From Enterococcus silesiacus (GTDB lineage: Bacteria > Bacillota > Bacilli > Lactobacillales > Enterococcaceae): 64,000 bases of DNA. Position numbers and translations under genes: made by a program. This document shows, piece by piece, positions 15,817 through 25,587 of this stretch. Location: assembly GCA_001465115.1 (NCBI GenBank), contig CP013614.1, positions 2,232,001 through 2,296,000 of the forward strand, given 5' to 3'. Below the pieces are notes generated by a model. That model saw only the letters and a list, made by a program, of their open reading frames with translations. It was not told the origin of the DNA and made no database searches. Within the stretch, counting starts at the first letter, position 1; each line of letters begins with the position of its first letter.

Positions 15817-18021
15817 TTAGTGGATTACAATGATTACCTTATTTTTAGTTACTTGTTTTATAGATAGTTCGTTTGATTCTAAAAGTGTTACGTTTAATTC
15901 TTGTTGATCCATTTGAACCTTGACTGGTGTACCATGAATCGTTAGCTTAAATGCCAATGCCTCAATTTCTTTTGGCAAATGATTCTCAATTTGGATTGTC
16001 TGACCTGCACTTGTGAGGCCAGCAAAGCCATAAATAATACTTAGCCAGCTACCGCCCATGTTCGCTGCATGAATTCCATCTTTCGCATTTCCTTGTAAAT
16101 CCGTTAGATCCATCAGCGCGGTATCCATAAAATAACTATATGCTTTATCTAGTTGCTTCGTACGACTAGCTAAAATACTAAATATCGAGCGTGACAACGA
16201 AGAATCATGCGTCGTAACATCCTCATAAAATTGATAATCTCTTTGAATTTGCTCCATTGAGTAATCTTGTGGAAACAGCATTTCAGCTAGTAAGGCATCC
16301 GCCTGTTTACATACTTGATGTTTATAAATGATCATCGGGTGATAATGTAGTAACAACGGATAATTCTCTTTTGGCGTTTCTGCAAATGGCCATTTAGCTT
16401 TTTCAAAGAAGGTGTCATCTTGTTTGATCAGTTGTTGTTCATGATCGTATGGCAATTTCATCCCTTCGGCCGCTTCTTGCCAAGCAGACCATTCTTCTTC
16501 TTTAACTGAATTCAAACGTTGCGCTAAAGTAACGGCATAGCTCAAATTATTTTGTGCCATCTTATTTGTGTAGTAATTATTATTGACCAAGGCTGTATAC
16601 TCATCGGGCCCCGTCACACCATTAATACAGAATTCAGCACCGATCCAACTACCATAGTTCAGCCAAAAACGTGCGGTTTCAAAAATCACCTCAGCACCAG
16701 ATTCTGCGATAAATTGGTGATCTCCTGTTACTCGTTCATATAATTGAAAGGCGTAGGCAATATCGGCGTTGATATGGACTTGAGCTGTTCCAGCAGGATA
16801 ATACGCACTAGCCTCTTCGCCATTGATCGTCCGCCAAGCAAATAACGCCCCGCTCTCTTGCGCCAATTCCTTTGCTCGTTCTTGCGCTTTTGGTAAAATC
16901 GATACCCGATACGTTAGTAATTGTTTGGCAATTTTCGGTTGTGTATAGATGAAGAACGGCAAGATATACATTTCTGTATCCCAAAAATAATGTCCTTCGT
17001 ACCCTTCACCAGTCAATCCTTTCGCAGCAAAATTTGTTAGACCATCTCGACCTGCATTTTGATATAAATGAAATACATTAAAACGAATGCCCTTTTGAAG
17101 AATCGGATCACCAGTGATTTCAATATCACTTGCTTGCCAGAATTCAGAAAAATGCTGTACCTGTTCTTCGACTAACTGATCAAACTTCAAGCTATTCCTG
17201 ACTTCGGTTAATTTGTTTTTTTCTGTCTCGATGACATGACAATTATCCGTTGTGAGAGGTTTTGACAGCACAACATAGTTTGTCAAAATAACTGCTTGAT
17301 TTTCTCGAACAAAAACTCGTTTTGAAACAGATTGACAACCAATTTCGTTCGCCCCATCAGTTGTCTCCATCAGTTGAGAAATCAAAATAGCTTGTCCACT
17401 GAATTCTGTTCTCACTTCGAGCCACTCATTGTTTAGTTGCTTGATACCAAGTTTACTTTTAGACGAAGCAACTCGCGGATCGATCGTGCCCTCATCATTG
17501 GCTTTGCTTTCCTGAAACGCTATATTCTTAGTGATCATCATCTCACCAGAAAAATTCAGCGCTTCGATCGTATACTGAAAAATGCTAATCTCAGAGTGTG
17601 AATAAGAAAGAAATGAACAAAGAGATAGCGTAAATTTCTTTCCTTGCAATGTCTCGATTTCATAACGTTCTTCCAGCATGCCTGTTTTCATATTTAATTG
17701 AAAATCGGTTTGTTCCACAAGCCAATCTGTTTCATTTGACTTTTCTCCATCAATTTCGATAATGAGGCTTCTTATATCAGGCAGTTTTACGATCGTTTGA
17801 TGATTTTTCGCATAACCATAGGCCCATTCTCCATAAACAATAGGATGCGTATCATAAAATCCATTGATAAATGTTCCAGGATTACCGTGTGTTGTTTTAC
17901 CTTTTACAACGCTGGATGTACGTATTCCTAAATGACCATTGCTCAATGCAAACAAGGTTTCAATATATTCAGGACTTTGATTATTAAGATCGTTTAAAGT
18001 CAGCAAATACTCAGAATTCAT
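15817..18021 (-). CDS. family GH65 disaccharide phosphorylase
   Basis: The 734-residue product has the four-part build of GH65: an N-terminal beta-sandwich, a linker, an (alpha/alpha)6 barrel and a C-terminal beta-sheet. Catalytic-region motifs are HYFWDTEMYILPFF and GVTGPDEYTALVNNNYYTNKM, where the Glu of PDEYT is the general acid. These enzymes split alpha-linked glucose disaccharides, or their 6-phosphates, with inorganic phosphate to give beta-glucose 1-phosphate. It follows a PTS IIBC gene by 26 bases, so a phosphorylated disaccharide (trehalose-6-P or maltose-6'-P type) is the likely substrate. Pairing with a beta-glycosidase (GH1) is unusual; see findings. Confidence 0.88.
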   Translation of the reverse strand: MNSEYLLTLNDLNNQSPEYIETLFALSNGHLGIRTSSVVKGKTTHGNPGTFINGFYDTHPIVYGEWAYGYAKNHQTIVKLPDIRSLIIEIDGEKSNETDWLVEQTDFQLNMKTGMLEERYEIETLQGKKFTLSLCSFLSYSHSEISIFQYTIEALNFSGEMMITKNIAFQESKANDEGTIDPRVASSKSKLGIKQLNNEWLEVRTEFSGQAILISQLMETTDGANEIGCQSVSKRVFVRENQAVILTNYVVLSKPLTTDNCHVIETEKNKLTEVRNSLKFDQLVEEQVQHFSEFWQASDIEITGDPILQKGIRFNVFHLYQNAGRDGLTNFAAKGLTGEGYEGHYFWDTEMYILPFFIYTQPKIAKQLLTYRVSILPKAQERAKELAQESGALFAWRTINGEEASAYYPAGTAQVHINADIAYAFQLYERVTGDHQFIAESGAEVIFETARFWLNYGSWIGAEFCINGVTGPDEYTALVNNNYYTNKMAQNNLSYAVTLAQRLNSVKEEEWSAWQEAAEGMKLPYDHEQQLIKQDDTFFEKAKWPFAETPKENYPLLLHYHPMIIYKHQVCKQADALLAEMLFPQDYSMEQIQRDYQFYEDVTTHDSSLSRSIFSILASRTKQLDKAYSYFMDTALMDLTDLQGNAKDGIHAANMGGSWLSIIYGFAGLTSAGQTIQIENHLPKEIEALAFKLTIHGTPVKVQMDQQELNVTLLESNELSIKQVTKNKVIIVIH

Positions 18022-18047
18022 CTATTTTCTCCTTTGTTTCGCTTTTT

Positions 18048-19469
18048 TTAAATAGCAGAAGCAGTTGTTTTTGTTTCTATTTTTTTGCTAGAAACATTTG
18101 GCTTTGACTCTTTTTGTAAAAACAATGTCAAAATAAATGGAATGATTAATGACATGATCATCATCAATACTCCTGCAATCACATTCGTTACGCCTTTATC
18201 CCCAGAAAATCCAAGAATTGCCATCACACTATTTTGTGGTACATAAAGAGTAACATGCATGATCCCTGCAAAACAACCGGAAATCCCCGCACCGATCACC
18301 GCTGCGATCAATGGCTTTTTATACTTCATTGTCACCCCATATAAAGCCGGTTCTGTAATCCCCATGATTGCTGAAATACCCGCAGCAGTTGCAATTGATT
18401 TAACACTTTTATCTTTTGATTTCAACGCTACCGCTAATGAGGCCCCACCTTGAGCTAAATTAGCACAAACTTGAGCAACTAAAATCAATGATTCTGTTCC
18501 TGTTGCAGCAAATGACGCAACAAAAATCGGCGTCAACGCGTGATGCATACCGGTCATTACGATAAATGGCATACCTGCCGCAAGTAGCGCTACCATAATA
18601 AAACCTAATTTTCCTTCTAATAAATTGATCATCCAAGCAAGTCCCATACCCGCATAATTTCCTAAAGGACCAATTACAATCAATGCTAAAGGCGCTGTGA
18701 TAAGTAATACTAACGTTGGATTTAAAATGATTTTCAGAGAACTAGGCGTAATTTTATCTACACCACGTTCAATGTAAGACATGATCCAAATTGTTAATAA
18801 GGCCGGAATGACAGAAGCCGCATAGCCTACCCCTTGAATCGGCATACCTAAAAATGACATCGGATCGCCACTTGCAACCCAAGTAGTAAAATTAGGATGC
18901 AGTAAAATTCCGACAACAATTACCGCAAGTGACGTATTCACCTTAAACTTACGTGAAGCAAATACCGCTAACAAGATCGGCATAAAGTAAAACGCACTAT
19001 CTCCAATAAAGTCTAATACACGATACGTGCTTGATTCATTGGATAACCAATGGAACGTCGTACTTAATGATAAAATAACCTTGATCATCCCAGCAGCAGT
19101 CAGTGCAGGGATCATTGGCGTCATACAAGCCGTGATCGTATCAACAATTTTGTTGAAAATCCCTGTCTCTTGTTTTTCACTTGGTGTGTCATTATTTTCA
19201 GCATCCCCATTAACGATTCCTTGAGCAATGACCTCTTTAAACACTTTGGCCACATGACTGCCTATGATCACTTGAAATTGGGTTGGTGTTGGATTGATGT
19301 CCACAACACCATTTAATTCTTTTAATGCTTGTTCATTTACTTTAGTGTCATCCTTCAAATGAAAACGTAGTCGCGTTGCACAATGAACTGCTGAAACTAC
19401 ATTTTCTTTTCCACCAATGTTTTCGATGATTTGTTGCGCTAATTCGTTATAATTGTCTTTTGATGTCAT
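18048..19469 (-). CDS. PTS IIBC component, glucose/trehalose/beta-glucoside superfamily
   Basis: About 473 residues. The IIB domain (first 90) carries the phosphorylated Cys in AVHCATRLRFHL. The IIC domain (about 110-470) has ten or so membrane helices, including GMHHALTPIFVA and GITEPALYGV, typical for trehalose, sucrose and beta-glucoside porters. No IIA domain is attached, so a general glucose-type IIA must serve it. The start chosen is the ATG after GAGGGG, nine codons inside the longest frame. It lies between the GH1 and GH65 genes in one operon and should import and phosphorylate their substrate. Confidence 0.9.
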   Translation of the reverse strand: MTSKDNYNELAQQIIENIGGKENVVSAVHCATRLRFHLKDDTKVNEQALKELNGVVDINPTPTQFQVIIGSHVAKVFKEVIAQGIVNGDAENNDTPSEKQETGIFNKIVDTITACMTPMIPALTAAGMIKVILSLSTTFHWLSNESSTYRVLDFIGDSAFYFMPILLAVFASRKFKVNTSLAVIVVGILLHPNFTTWVASGDPMSFLGMPIQGVGYAASVIPALLTIWIMSYIERGVDKITPSSLKIILNPTLVLLITAPLALIVIGPLGNYAGMGLAWMINLLEGKLGFIMVALLAAGMPFIVMTGMHHALTPIFVASFAATGTESLILVAQVCANLAQGGASLAVALKSKDKSVKSIATAAGISAIMGITEPALYGVTMKYKKPLIAAVIGAGISGCFAGIMHVTLYVPQNSVMAILGFSGDKGVTNVIAGVLMMIMSLIIPFILTLFLQKESKPNVSSKKIETKTTASAI

Positions 19470-19519
19470 GTTTCTTTCCCCTCTCAGTTTAAACATGTAG
19501 CTGATCTTTTCAACAAACT

Positions 19520-20959
19520 TTAATAATCATTAAATGCCGCAGCACCATTGGTTTTCACAACTTCTTGATACCAAACGTAACTAGCCTTTTTCAATCGATT
19601 CCCGGTTCCGTTGCCTTCATCATCTAAATCAACATAGATTACACCATAGCGTTTACTGATTCGCCCTTCACTTACGCTTGTTAAATCAATAATTCCCCAC
19701 ATCATATAACCAATTAAATCCACGCCGTCTTCATTCAATGCCAGCAATAAATTTTGAATATGCCCTTTTAGATAATCGATTCGATACTCATCATCAATTT
19801 TTTGACCCTTTAATACATCCTGTGTTCCTAACCCATTTTCGACAATGAAGAGTGGTTTCCGATAACGATCATATAATTGATTCAACGTAATTCTAAGACC
19901 AACCGGATCATTTTGCCAGACACTATTACTTTCTGGTAAATAAGGATTCTTCACTGTCATAAACCCATTCGTTGCGACTTGTTCCAATCCCTCTTTATTC
20001 GCTGAAGTACAGGCGCTTGAGTAATAACTGAATGAAACAAAATCAACCGTATTATCTTTTAAGATCTGTCTATCTTGCTCTGTAATCGTCAAGTCAATCT
20101 TATTTTGTTTGAAAAAGCTCGTAGTAAATTTAGGGTATTCTCCAAAAACTTGAACATCTGAAAACAATAGATTTTCCCGATCACTTTTGAGTGCAGCAAA
20201 TACATCTTCTGGATCACATGTATACGCATAGGTTTTACCAGCCGCTAACATTGCCCCAAATTGAGCATCTGGATCGATTTCTTTTCCAGCTTTGATCGTC
20301 AGGGCATTCGCCAATAATTGATGGTGCCCCGCTTGATATTGAATTTGTAATGGATTTTCTTTTGAATTAAACGTGATGCCGCCTCCAATAAAGGGAATAT
20401 GCAATACCATGTTCATCTCGTTAAATGGAATCCAATACCTGATTCGCCCTTTAAAATAAGTCATCATCGTTTTTGCATATTTGACATATAAATCAACGAC
20501 CTCACGACTTTGCCAACCATTGAATTTTTCCACCAAATGAAACGGTAAATCAAAATGACTGATCGTCACGATCGGTTCAATTTGATATTTTTCAAGTTCG
20601 CTAAGAATTTGGTCATAAAAGTCTAAACCTTTTTGATTCGGCTCACCTTCTTCTCCTGTCGGAAAAATCCGTGACCACGAAATCGAAAAACGGAAACTAT
20701 TGATGCCAAGCTCACTTAATAATTTGATATCCTCTATAAATGTGTGATAAAAATCAATCGCGGTGCGACTTGGATAAATTTCTTCTTTTACTGGATTCAA
20801 AATCGTCGGTTCTTGATCCAAATACACCGGCTTTAACCGTTGATCGTTTAACGGAAGATAATCAAAATTCGACATCTTTCTGCCATCAGCCAAATAATTT
20901 CCTTCTGTTTGTGCCGCCGAAATTGCTCCGCCCCATAAAAATCCTCTTTGTGCCTGCAT
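19520..20959 (-). CDS. 6-phospho-beta-glucosidase, family GH1
   Basis: About 479 residues with a complete GH1 barrel: N-terminal FLWGGAISAAQTEGNY, acid/base Glu in FNEMN, nucleophile Glu in FIVENGLGT, and phosphate-binding region RISKRYGVIYVD. The second ATG (M-Q-A-Q) is preferred because GAGG lies eight bases before it; the first ATG is too close. It is the first gene of the GH1-PTS-GH65 operon. The acid/base motif reads NEM instead of the common NEP, which may reflect an unusual substrate. It acts in the cytoplasm on the imported sugar phosphate. Confidence 0.9.
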   Translation of the reverse strand: MQAQRGFLWGGAISAAQTEGNYLADGRKMSNFDYLPLNDQRLKPVYLDQEPTILNPVKEEIYPSRTAIDFYHTFIEDIKLLSELGINSFRFSISWSRIFPTGEEGEPNQKGLDFYDQILSELEKYQIEPIVTISHFDLPFHLVEKFNGWQSREVVDLYVKYAKTMMTYFKGRIRYWIPFNEMNMVLHIPFIGGGITFNSKENPLQIQYQAGHHQLLANALTIKAGKEIDPDAQFGAMLAAGKTYAYTCDPEDVFAALKSDRENLLFSDVQVFGEYPKFTTSFFKQNKIDLTITEQDRQILKDNTVDFVSFSYYSSACTSANKEGLEQVATNGFMTVKNPYLPESNSVWQNDPVGLRITLNQLYDRYRKPLFIVENGLGTQDVLKGQKIDDEYRIDYLKGHIQNLLLALNEDGVDLIGYMMWGIIDLTSVSEGRISKRYGVIYVDLDDEGNGTGNRLKKASYVWYQEVVKTNGAAAFNDY

Positions 20960-20994
20960 CTTCATTCCTCTATTCTCAAAAATAGTACTATAGT

Positions 20995-21035
20995 TATTAT
21001 TTACTTATGCTTATAAGCGCTTATTTATAAACATG
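20995..21035. promoter_or_regulatory. possible operator or cre upstream of the GH1 operon
   Basis: Inverted repeat ATAAGCGCTTAT lies about 50 bases before the GH1 start. It resembles a cre core (11 of 14 consensus positions) but, being a perfect palindrome, could equally be the site of another regulator such as the neighbouring AraC protein. Confidence 0.35.
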
Positions 21036-21118
21036 TTTTAAACACACTTTGATTATAAAAGATTTACAAGCGGTTTCAATCCCACAAATTTGCCTTATCA
21101 TTCTCATATATTGTCGTG

Positions 21119-21298
21119 CAAAAAAAGTGATTGGGCCATAACTCTGTGAGTTACAACCCAATCACTTAGCAACCGAATAAACGGTGGAAGCAGAAGCAAC
21201 CCCTTCAGAAATAAGCTGAAATTCACAAAAATTTGAAGAACAATTTTCGTGAATTCCCTCTTATTTCTCGGGGTTAAGCACTTCTGTCCCATCCTCTC
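21119..21298. repeat. enterococcal intergenic repeat with conserved hairpin, copy 1
   Basis: It begins with a hairpin (AAGTGATTGGG... CCCAATCACTT) whose loop carries a second stem, TAACTC/GAGTTA. This is followed by ATAAACGGTGGAAGCAGAAGC, an AATAAGCTGAA segment and a CTGTCCCATCCTCT end. The same order appears at 29,567-29,721 with a different but still pairing stem. This copy has an extra stem (ATTCAC-AAAATT / AATTTT-GTGAAT). It separates the AraC gene from the operon and may act as a terminator. Confidence 0.7.
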
Positions 21299-21299
21299 A

Positions 21300-22157
21300 T
21301 TAGATTTCTATACTCATCTTTTCTCGATATTTCAATGGTGCCATCCCCATCGAATGCTTGAACAAACGATAAAAGGTTTTATCACTTTCAATTCCGATTT
21401 GACTGATGATTTGAGAAACAGTATCGTCCGAATTGATTAGTAGCCACTTCGCTTTATCGATACGATAATCATTTAAAAACGTAATAAATGTCTTTCCCGT
21501 ATTCCGTTTGAAAAACTTAGTAAAATAAAATTGACTGTAGCCGATAGACGCCGCGACTTCTTCCAGTGTAATCTTTTTTGTATAGTTTTTTTCAACATAA
21601 CGGAAAACCTGATCTAACTTTTCAAGAATATCTTTGCTCTGAACTTTTTCATGTGTTTGATACTTGTCTTTCTTTTTAGGAATATGTCTAAAAAGGTAAA
21701 CCAAAAGCTTTAATAAATCTGCTTTGAGCTGAAATTGAAACCCTAACGCTTGCTTTCGTTCTTCCGCATACATTTCTAGCAGAATTTCCCTTACAACCGC
21801 TTCATTTTCTCTCCCCCATTTAGGACTCAAAGGTTCAATAGCTTCAAAAAACTGATTCAAATTGATTTCATCTGTATTTAAACGAGCAAAAAAAGTGAGA
21901 TCAAATTGAAAGACAACTCGCTCACTGCCAGGCGAAGCCAACACATAATGGATATCACCACCGTTGATCAATACCAACTCTCCCGCTGATAAAGTATATG
22001 GTTGATCATTGATACCTAAGTTGATACTGCCTTTTGTCACACAAATCAGCTCAATTTCTCTATGCCAATGAGGTGTAGTCAAAATATCCCCATCATTTAA
22101 AATAATTCGAAAAGGAAATTCCGGATCAAGTATGGGCATTTCTAAAAAAATAGCCAT
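21300..22157 (-). CDS. AraC-family transcriptional regulator
   Basis: 285 residues: a cupin sugar-sensing domain (PHWHREIELICVTKGS, LSAGELVLINGGDIHYV) in the first 150, and two helix-turn-helix motifs at the end (ITLEEVAASIGYSQFYFTKFFKRNTGKTF and the IGIESDKTFYRLFKHSMGM segment). It lies upstream of and in line with the GH1-PTS-GH65 operon, separated by a structured repeat, and is the obvious candidate to control it in response to the sugar. Confidence 0.9.
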   Translation of the reverse strand: MAIFLEMPILDPEFPFRIILNDGDILTTPHWHREIELICVTKGSINLGINDQPYTLSAGELVLINGGDIHYVLASPGSERVVFQFDLTFFARLNTDEINLNQFFEAIEPLSPKWGRENEAVVREILLEMYAEERKQALGFQFQLKADLLKLLVYLFRHIPKKKDKYQTHEKVQSKDILEKLDQVFRYVEKNYTKKITLEEVAASIGYSQFYFTKFFKRNTGKTFITFLNDYRIDKAKWLLINSDDTVSQIISQIGIESDKTFYRLFKHSMGMAPLKYREKMSIEI

Positions 22158-22292
22158 TAATTTCCCTCCGTTTCTTTCTCCTGTTTTGCAAATTATTCTA
22201 TCATAGTTTATCTTTTTAACGAAATAGAAAACAAACCCCTAAATAAACAGCGCACATGACTCTGCTTTTTTAGAGGTTCGGATTTAAGAAAA

Positions 22293-22728
22293 TTAGTTAT
22301 CTGGATTTTCAGCTTTTTTATAAGTAATAACCTTTGAGTCTTTATTTTCAGCGATTTCTTTTGCTCTTTCTATCGCTTGTTCTTTAGTATCAAATGAATC
22401 GACCGCTTTTTCAGCATTCTTCGTCTGAAACATACCACCGATTTTCTTTATAATAAACCAACACATCATTATCTAGCAAATCTGTATTGATTTTTTTATC
22501 GCTGTGTTTATCTGTCTTCTTAGGGTCAGCCTCTTTCTTAAAAACAGCTTTTTCAGTATCCGTCGCTTCACTCAACCACTTTTTCGATTGTGAAATCGCA
22601 ATTGGGATCGCTCTATCATCTGGATACCCTTCACTGACTAATGCATTCGCAATCTCAATGGCTTTCTTTTTTAATAAAGGGTCAAAATTTTTAAACGAAC
22701 TTGGATAATCCTCTAAATCCCAAGGCAT
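22293..22728 (-). pseudogene. DUF2188-type stress protein gene with a frameshift
   Basis: The first part (MPWDLEDYPSSFKNFDPLL..., a helical domain with AIPIAISQSKKWL) runs in one frame and ends at YVSDEEC stop near 22,411. Immediately after, another frame continues as NAEKAVDSFDTKEQAIERAK and DSKVITYKK to a stop at 22,293; this is the DUF2188 repeat that normally follows. So an indel at about 22,415-22,425 splits one gene of about 145 codons. The start is the ATG ten bases after AAGGAG. It lies next to an SDR gene of the general-stress kind. A truncated but functional N-terminal protein cannot be excluded. Confidence 0.65.
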
Positions 22729-22759
22729 TATCATTCATCTCCTTACATCATAAAATCAG

Positions 22760-23647
22760 TTAAGCAAAGAAACTACCACCTGTGATCGAATAAACTTGTC
22801 CAGTAACGTAACTGGCCTCATTTGAAGCTAAGAATACATAAACAGCAGCTAATTCAGCAGGTTGTCCCGCTCGACCAATTGCTTCTTGTTGTCCAAATTC
22901 AGGAATTTTTTCTGGTGGTTGTCCACCGCAAATTTGCAAAGCTGTCCAAATCGGTCCTGGAGCAACTGTGTTTACCCGAATTCCTGAAGAAGCTAATTGT
23001 GCTGATAAGCCTTTACTAAATGAAGTGATCGCCCCTTTTGTTGCTGCATAATCTAATAAATTTGCACTTGGCTCAGCACTTTGAATTGAAGTCGTTGTAA
23101 TAATACTACCGCCTTTTGGCAAGTAATCTAGCGCTTCTTGCACTGCCCAATACATTGATATGATGTTAGTTGTATAGGTATCCATGATTTGTTGCGTTGA
23201 TAAGTCTTTGATGTTGTCAACTGCTTGCTGCATCCCCGCGTTCAAGACTAAAATATCCAAACCATCTAGCTCTTTAGCAGCATCATGAACAAGTTTTCGC
23301 GTAAATGTTTCATCTTTTAAATCTCCTGGCAATAATACTGCTTTACGTCCTTCCGCCTCGATTAATGTTTTAACTTCTTTAGCATCTGCTTCTTCAAAAG
23401 GTAAATAATTGATTGCTACATCAGCGCCTTCTCTTGCGTACGCAATAGCTGCAGCACGTCCGATTCCAGAATCTCCACCGGTGATCAACGCTTTACGCCC
23501 TGCCAATTTGCCAGAGCCTTTGTAAGTTGTTTCTCCACAATCAGGCACAGGTGTCATTTTTTGTTGTAACGCAGGTGCTTCTTGTGATTGTTTTTCAAAT
23601 TTTCCATCGTAGAATCTTGTTAACGGATTTTCGATTTTTTCTGTCAT
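22760..23647 (-). CDS. SDR-family oxidoreductase, YhdF/YdaD-like
   Basis: 295 residues, a Rossmann-fold short-chain dehydrogenase. It has the cofactor motif [19 protein letters not shown], the NAG segment ([10 protein letters not shown]), and the catalytic Ser...YxxxK ([21 protein letters not shown]). The N-terminal extension of about 45 residues is usual for the general-stress SDR group of Bacilli. Substrate unknown. It is followed in the same direction by the DUF2188 gene, a pairing that fits a stress-induced unit. Confidence 0.9.
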   Translation of the reverse strand: MTEKIENPLTRFYDGKFEKQSQEAPALQQKMTPVPDCGETTYKGSGKLAGRKALITGGDSGIGRAAAIAYAREGADVAINYLPFEEADAKEVKTLIEAEGRKAVLLPGDLKDETFTRKLVHDAAKELDGLDILVLNAGMQQAVDNIKDLSTQQIMDTYTTNIISMYWAVQEALDYLPKGGSIITTTSIQSAEPSANLLDYAATKGAITSFSKGLSAQLASSGIRVNTVAPGPIWTALQICGGQPPEKIPEFGQQEAIGRAGQPAELAAVYVFLASNEASYVTGQVYSITGGSFFA

Positions 23648-23924
23648 CTTGATTCCTCCTATGAATTTGTTGGCAATAAAAAAGAACTACCAGCTTACTC
23701 TTTTACCCTAATACAAAATATGACCCCTGACAAATTATACGTTTTTACACCAAATACTTTTTCATAAAAGTCGGTTTCTTTGGCTTATCACTTAAAAATC
23801 CTTATAATTAACTATATAAATCCATTTATTTATAAAAAATAGGTCTTAAGATGGATGTCAAAACATTGCAAAAATATTACAATATCATTACATCAAGTTT
23901 AAAAAGCCCGTTACACTTTTATTG

Positions 23925-24043
23925 GTATCTAGCTTCACGAGCTAGTCTTTCGGAAAAAAGATAAAATCTGCCTGTGACATAAACCGTCACAAACATATTT
24001 TCCTATTTTTCTGTCAAGACTGGACGAGCTCGTTCAGCTTTTA
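23925..24043 (-). repeat. enterococcal intergenic palindromic repeat, copy 1
   Basis: In minus orientation it reads AAAGCTGAACGAGCTCGTCC, then TTGACAGAAAAATAGGAAAA, a small hairpin TGTGACGG/CCGTCACA-type, ATCTTTTTTCCGAAAG and CTAGCTCGTGAAGCTAGAT. The same blocks occur at 32.2, 36.0, 54.2 and 54.4 kb. The ends pair with each other (ACGAGCT/AGCTCGT). It sits just before lemA, filling most of the gap after the SDR gene. Confidence 0.8.
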
Positions 24044-24062
24044 AATTTAGGAGGAGATATTT

Positions 24063-24662
24063 ATGAAAAACAACAAAACAAGATTTGGCTTGATTGCTGT
24101 AATCGTCATTGTTTTAATCGGCGTATTCGGAATTAGTCAATACAACGGATTAGCAAAGAAAGAACAATCAGTTGAGTCCCAATGGAGTCAAGTCGAAAAC
24201 GTAATGCAACGTAGAGCAGATCTCGTTCCAAACTTAGTTAATAGCGTAAAAGGTAGCATGCAACAAGAGCAAAAGGTCTTTGGAGATATTGCTAAGGCCC
24301 GTGAAGCTTATGGTTCTGCTAACAATGATTCGGATAAAATCAAAGCCAGCCAAGAATTGGATCAATCTGTAGGTACCTTGATCAATGTTATCAATGAAAA
24401 TTATCCAGAACTAAAATCAAATGATAACGTGCAAACATTAATGACTCAATTAGAAGGAACAGAAAACCGCATTTCAGTTGAACGTAAACGTTACAATGAT
24501 GTTGTAAAAGAATACAACGAACAAGTCGTTTCTTTCCCTAAAAATATCTTTGCAAATATGATGGGTCTAGGTAAGAAGGATTACTTTAAAGCTGATCCAA
24601 CAGCCAGCACTGTGCCTTCTGTGAATTTTGATAATTCTACTAGCACATCTAGTGGGAAGTGA
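24063..24662 (+). CDS. lemA: LemA family membrane protein
   Basis: 199 residues: one N-terminal membrane helix (FGLIAVIVIVLIGVFGI), then a long helical bundle with the family pattern SQWSQVENVMQRRADLVPNL and VVKEYNEQVVSFPKNIFA. Preceded by AGGAGG. It forms a two-gene unit with a TPM-domain protein, a very common pairing of unknown purpose linked to envelope functions. The helical domain is thought to lie outside or peripheral to the membrane. Confidence 0.93.
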   Translation: MKNNKTRFGLIAVIVIVLIGVFGISQYNGLAKKEQSVESQWSQVENVMQRRADLVPNLVNSVKGSMQQEQKVFGDIAKAREAYGSANNDSDKIKASQELDQSVGTLINVINENYPELKSNDNVQTLMTQLEGTENRISVERKRYNDVVKEYNEQVVSFPKNIFANMMGLGKKDYFKADPTASTVPSVNFDNSTSTSSGK

Positions 24663-24668
24663 TGATCG

Positions 24669-25481
24669 ATGAAACTTTTTAGACGAGGTTTATTGCCCAG
24701 CGTATTATTTTTCCTTGTCACCTTTTTCGTCAGCTTTCAAACACCAGCATTTGCTGAAATCTTGCCAGGATCGCCTGATCAATTTTACCTGGATCAACCA
24801 GGAATTCTTGATGAAACAACTAAAAATTTAGTTGAAAGAAAAGGCGAGCTTTATAAACAAAAATCAGAAGCGCCTCAAGTTGTTTTGGCTGTGATCGATT
24901 CGACTGACGGTGATAGTATTGATAGTTATGCGCCCGATCTTTTTCAAAAATGGAAAATCGGCAATCAAAAAGAAGATAATGGCGTTTTGATTCTTTATGC
25001 AGTCAATGGTGGCGATCGGAATGTCCGAATTGAAGTCGGTTATGGTTTAGAAGATGTGATCACCGATAGTATTTCCGGAAACATTCTACAGCATGCCAAG
25101 GAGGATTTGAAATCAAGTGATGATGCTTCGATTAACAAAGGACTGCAGTATACATTTAATGCCGTCACTACTTTGATTGATAAACACTACGATTATCCTG
25201 CTGATAAAAATGCGTTATCAGATGATGAGATAGAGCAAGTCTCCTCAGATGACAGTTCTGATGGAGAAGGCATTTTCAGTATTTTCTTTGTTCTTCTCAT
25301 TGTCCTTCCTTTAATGCTATTTGGAGGTCGTGGTGGTCGCGGCGGACGCGGAAGTGGTCCATGGTATTGGGGCGGTGGCGGTTTTGGCGGCGGCTCTTCA
25401 AGTGGAGGCGGAGGCTTCGGCGGTGGAGGTGGCTTCTCTGGAGGAGGCGGTTCTTCCGGCGGTGGCGGCGCTAGTATTTAG
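24669..25481 (+). CDS. TPM-domain (YgcG-like) membrane protein
   Basis: 270 residues: a signal peptide ending near PAFA, a TPM domain (about 35-165, with YLDQPGILDETTKN, KWKIGNQKEDNGVLIL and RNVRIEVGYGLEDVITD), a membrane helix (FSIFFVLLIVLPLMLFGG), and a Gly/Ser-rich tail. Partner of lemA seven bases upstream. TPM domains act in membrane protein quality control in other systems, but the role in Firmicutes is unknown. Confidence 0.92.
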   Translation: MKLFRRGLLPSVLFFLVTFFVSFQTPAFAEILPGSPDQFYLDQPGILDETTKNLVERKGELYKQKSEAPQVVLAVIDSTDGDSIDSYAPDLFQKWKIGNQKEDNGVLILYAVNGGDRNVRIEVGYGLEDVITDSISGNILQHAKEDLKSSDDASINKGLQYTFNAVTTLIDKHYDYPADKNALSDDEIEQVSSDDSSDGEGIFSIFFVLLIVLPLMLFGGRGGRGGRGSGPWYWGGGGFGGGSSSGGGGFGGGGGFSGGGGSSGGGGASI

Positions 25482-25520
25482 AAACTGAAACGTTCCTTTA
25501 TTTTATCTAAATAAATCAAG

Positions 25521-25553
25521 AAAAGAGCAAACCTTAGTTGGTTTGCTCTTTTT
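25521..25553 (+). terminator. terminator after the lemA-TPM pair
   Basis: AAGAGCAAACC pairs with GGTTTGCTCTT around a six-base loop, followed by TTTTTC. Confidence 0.9.
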
Positions 25554-25587
25554 CACACTAAAAATATACAATCATTATAAAACAAAA

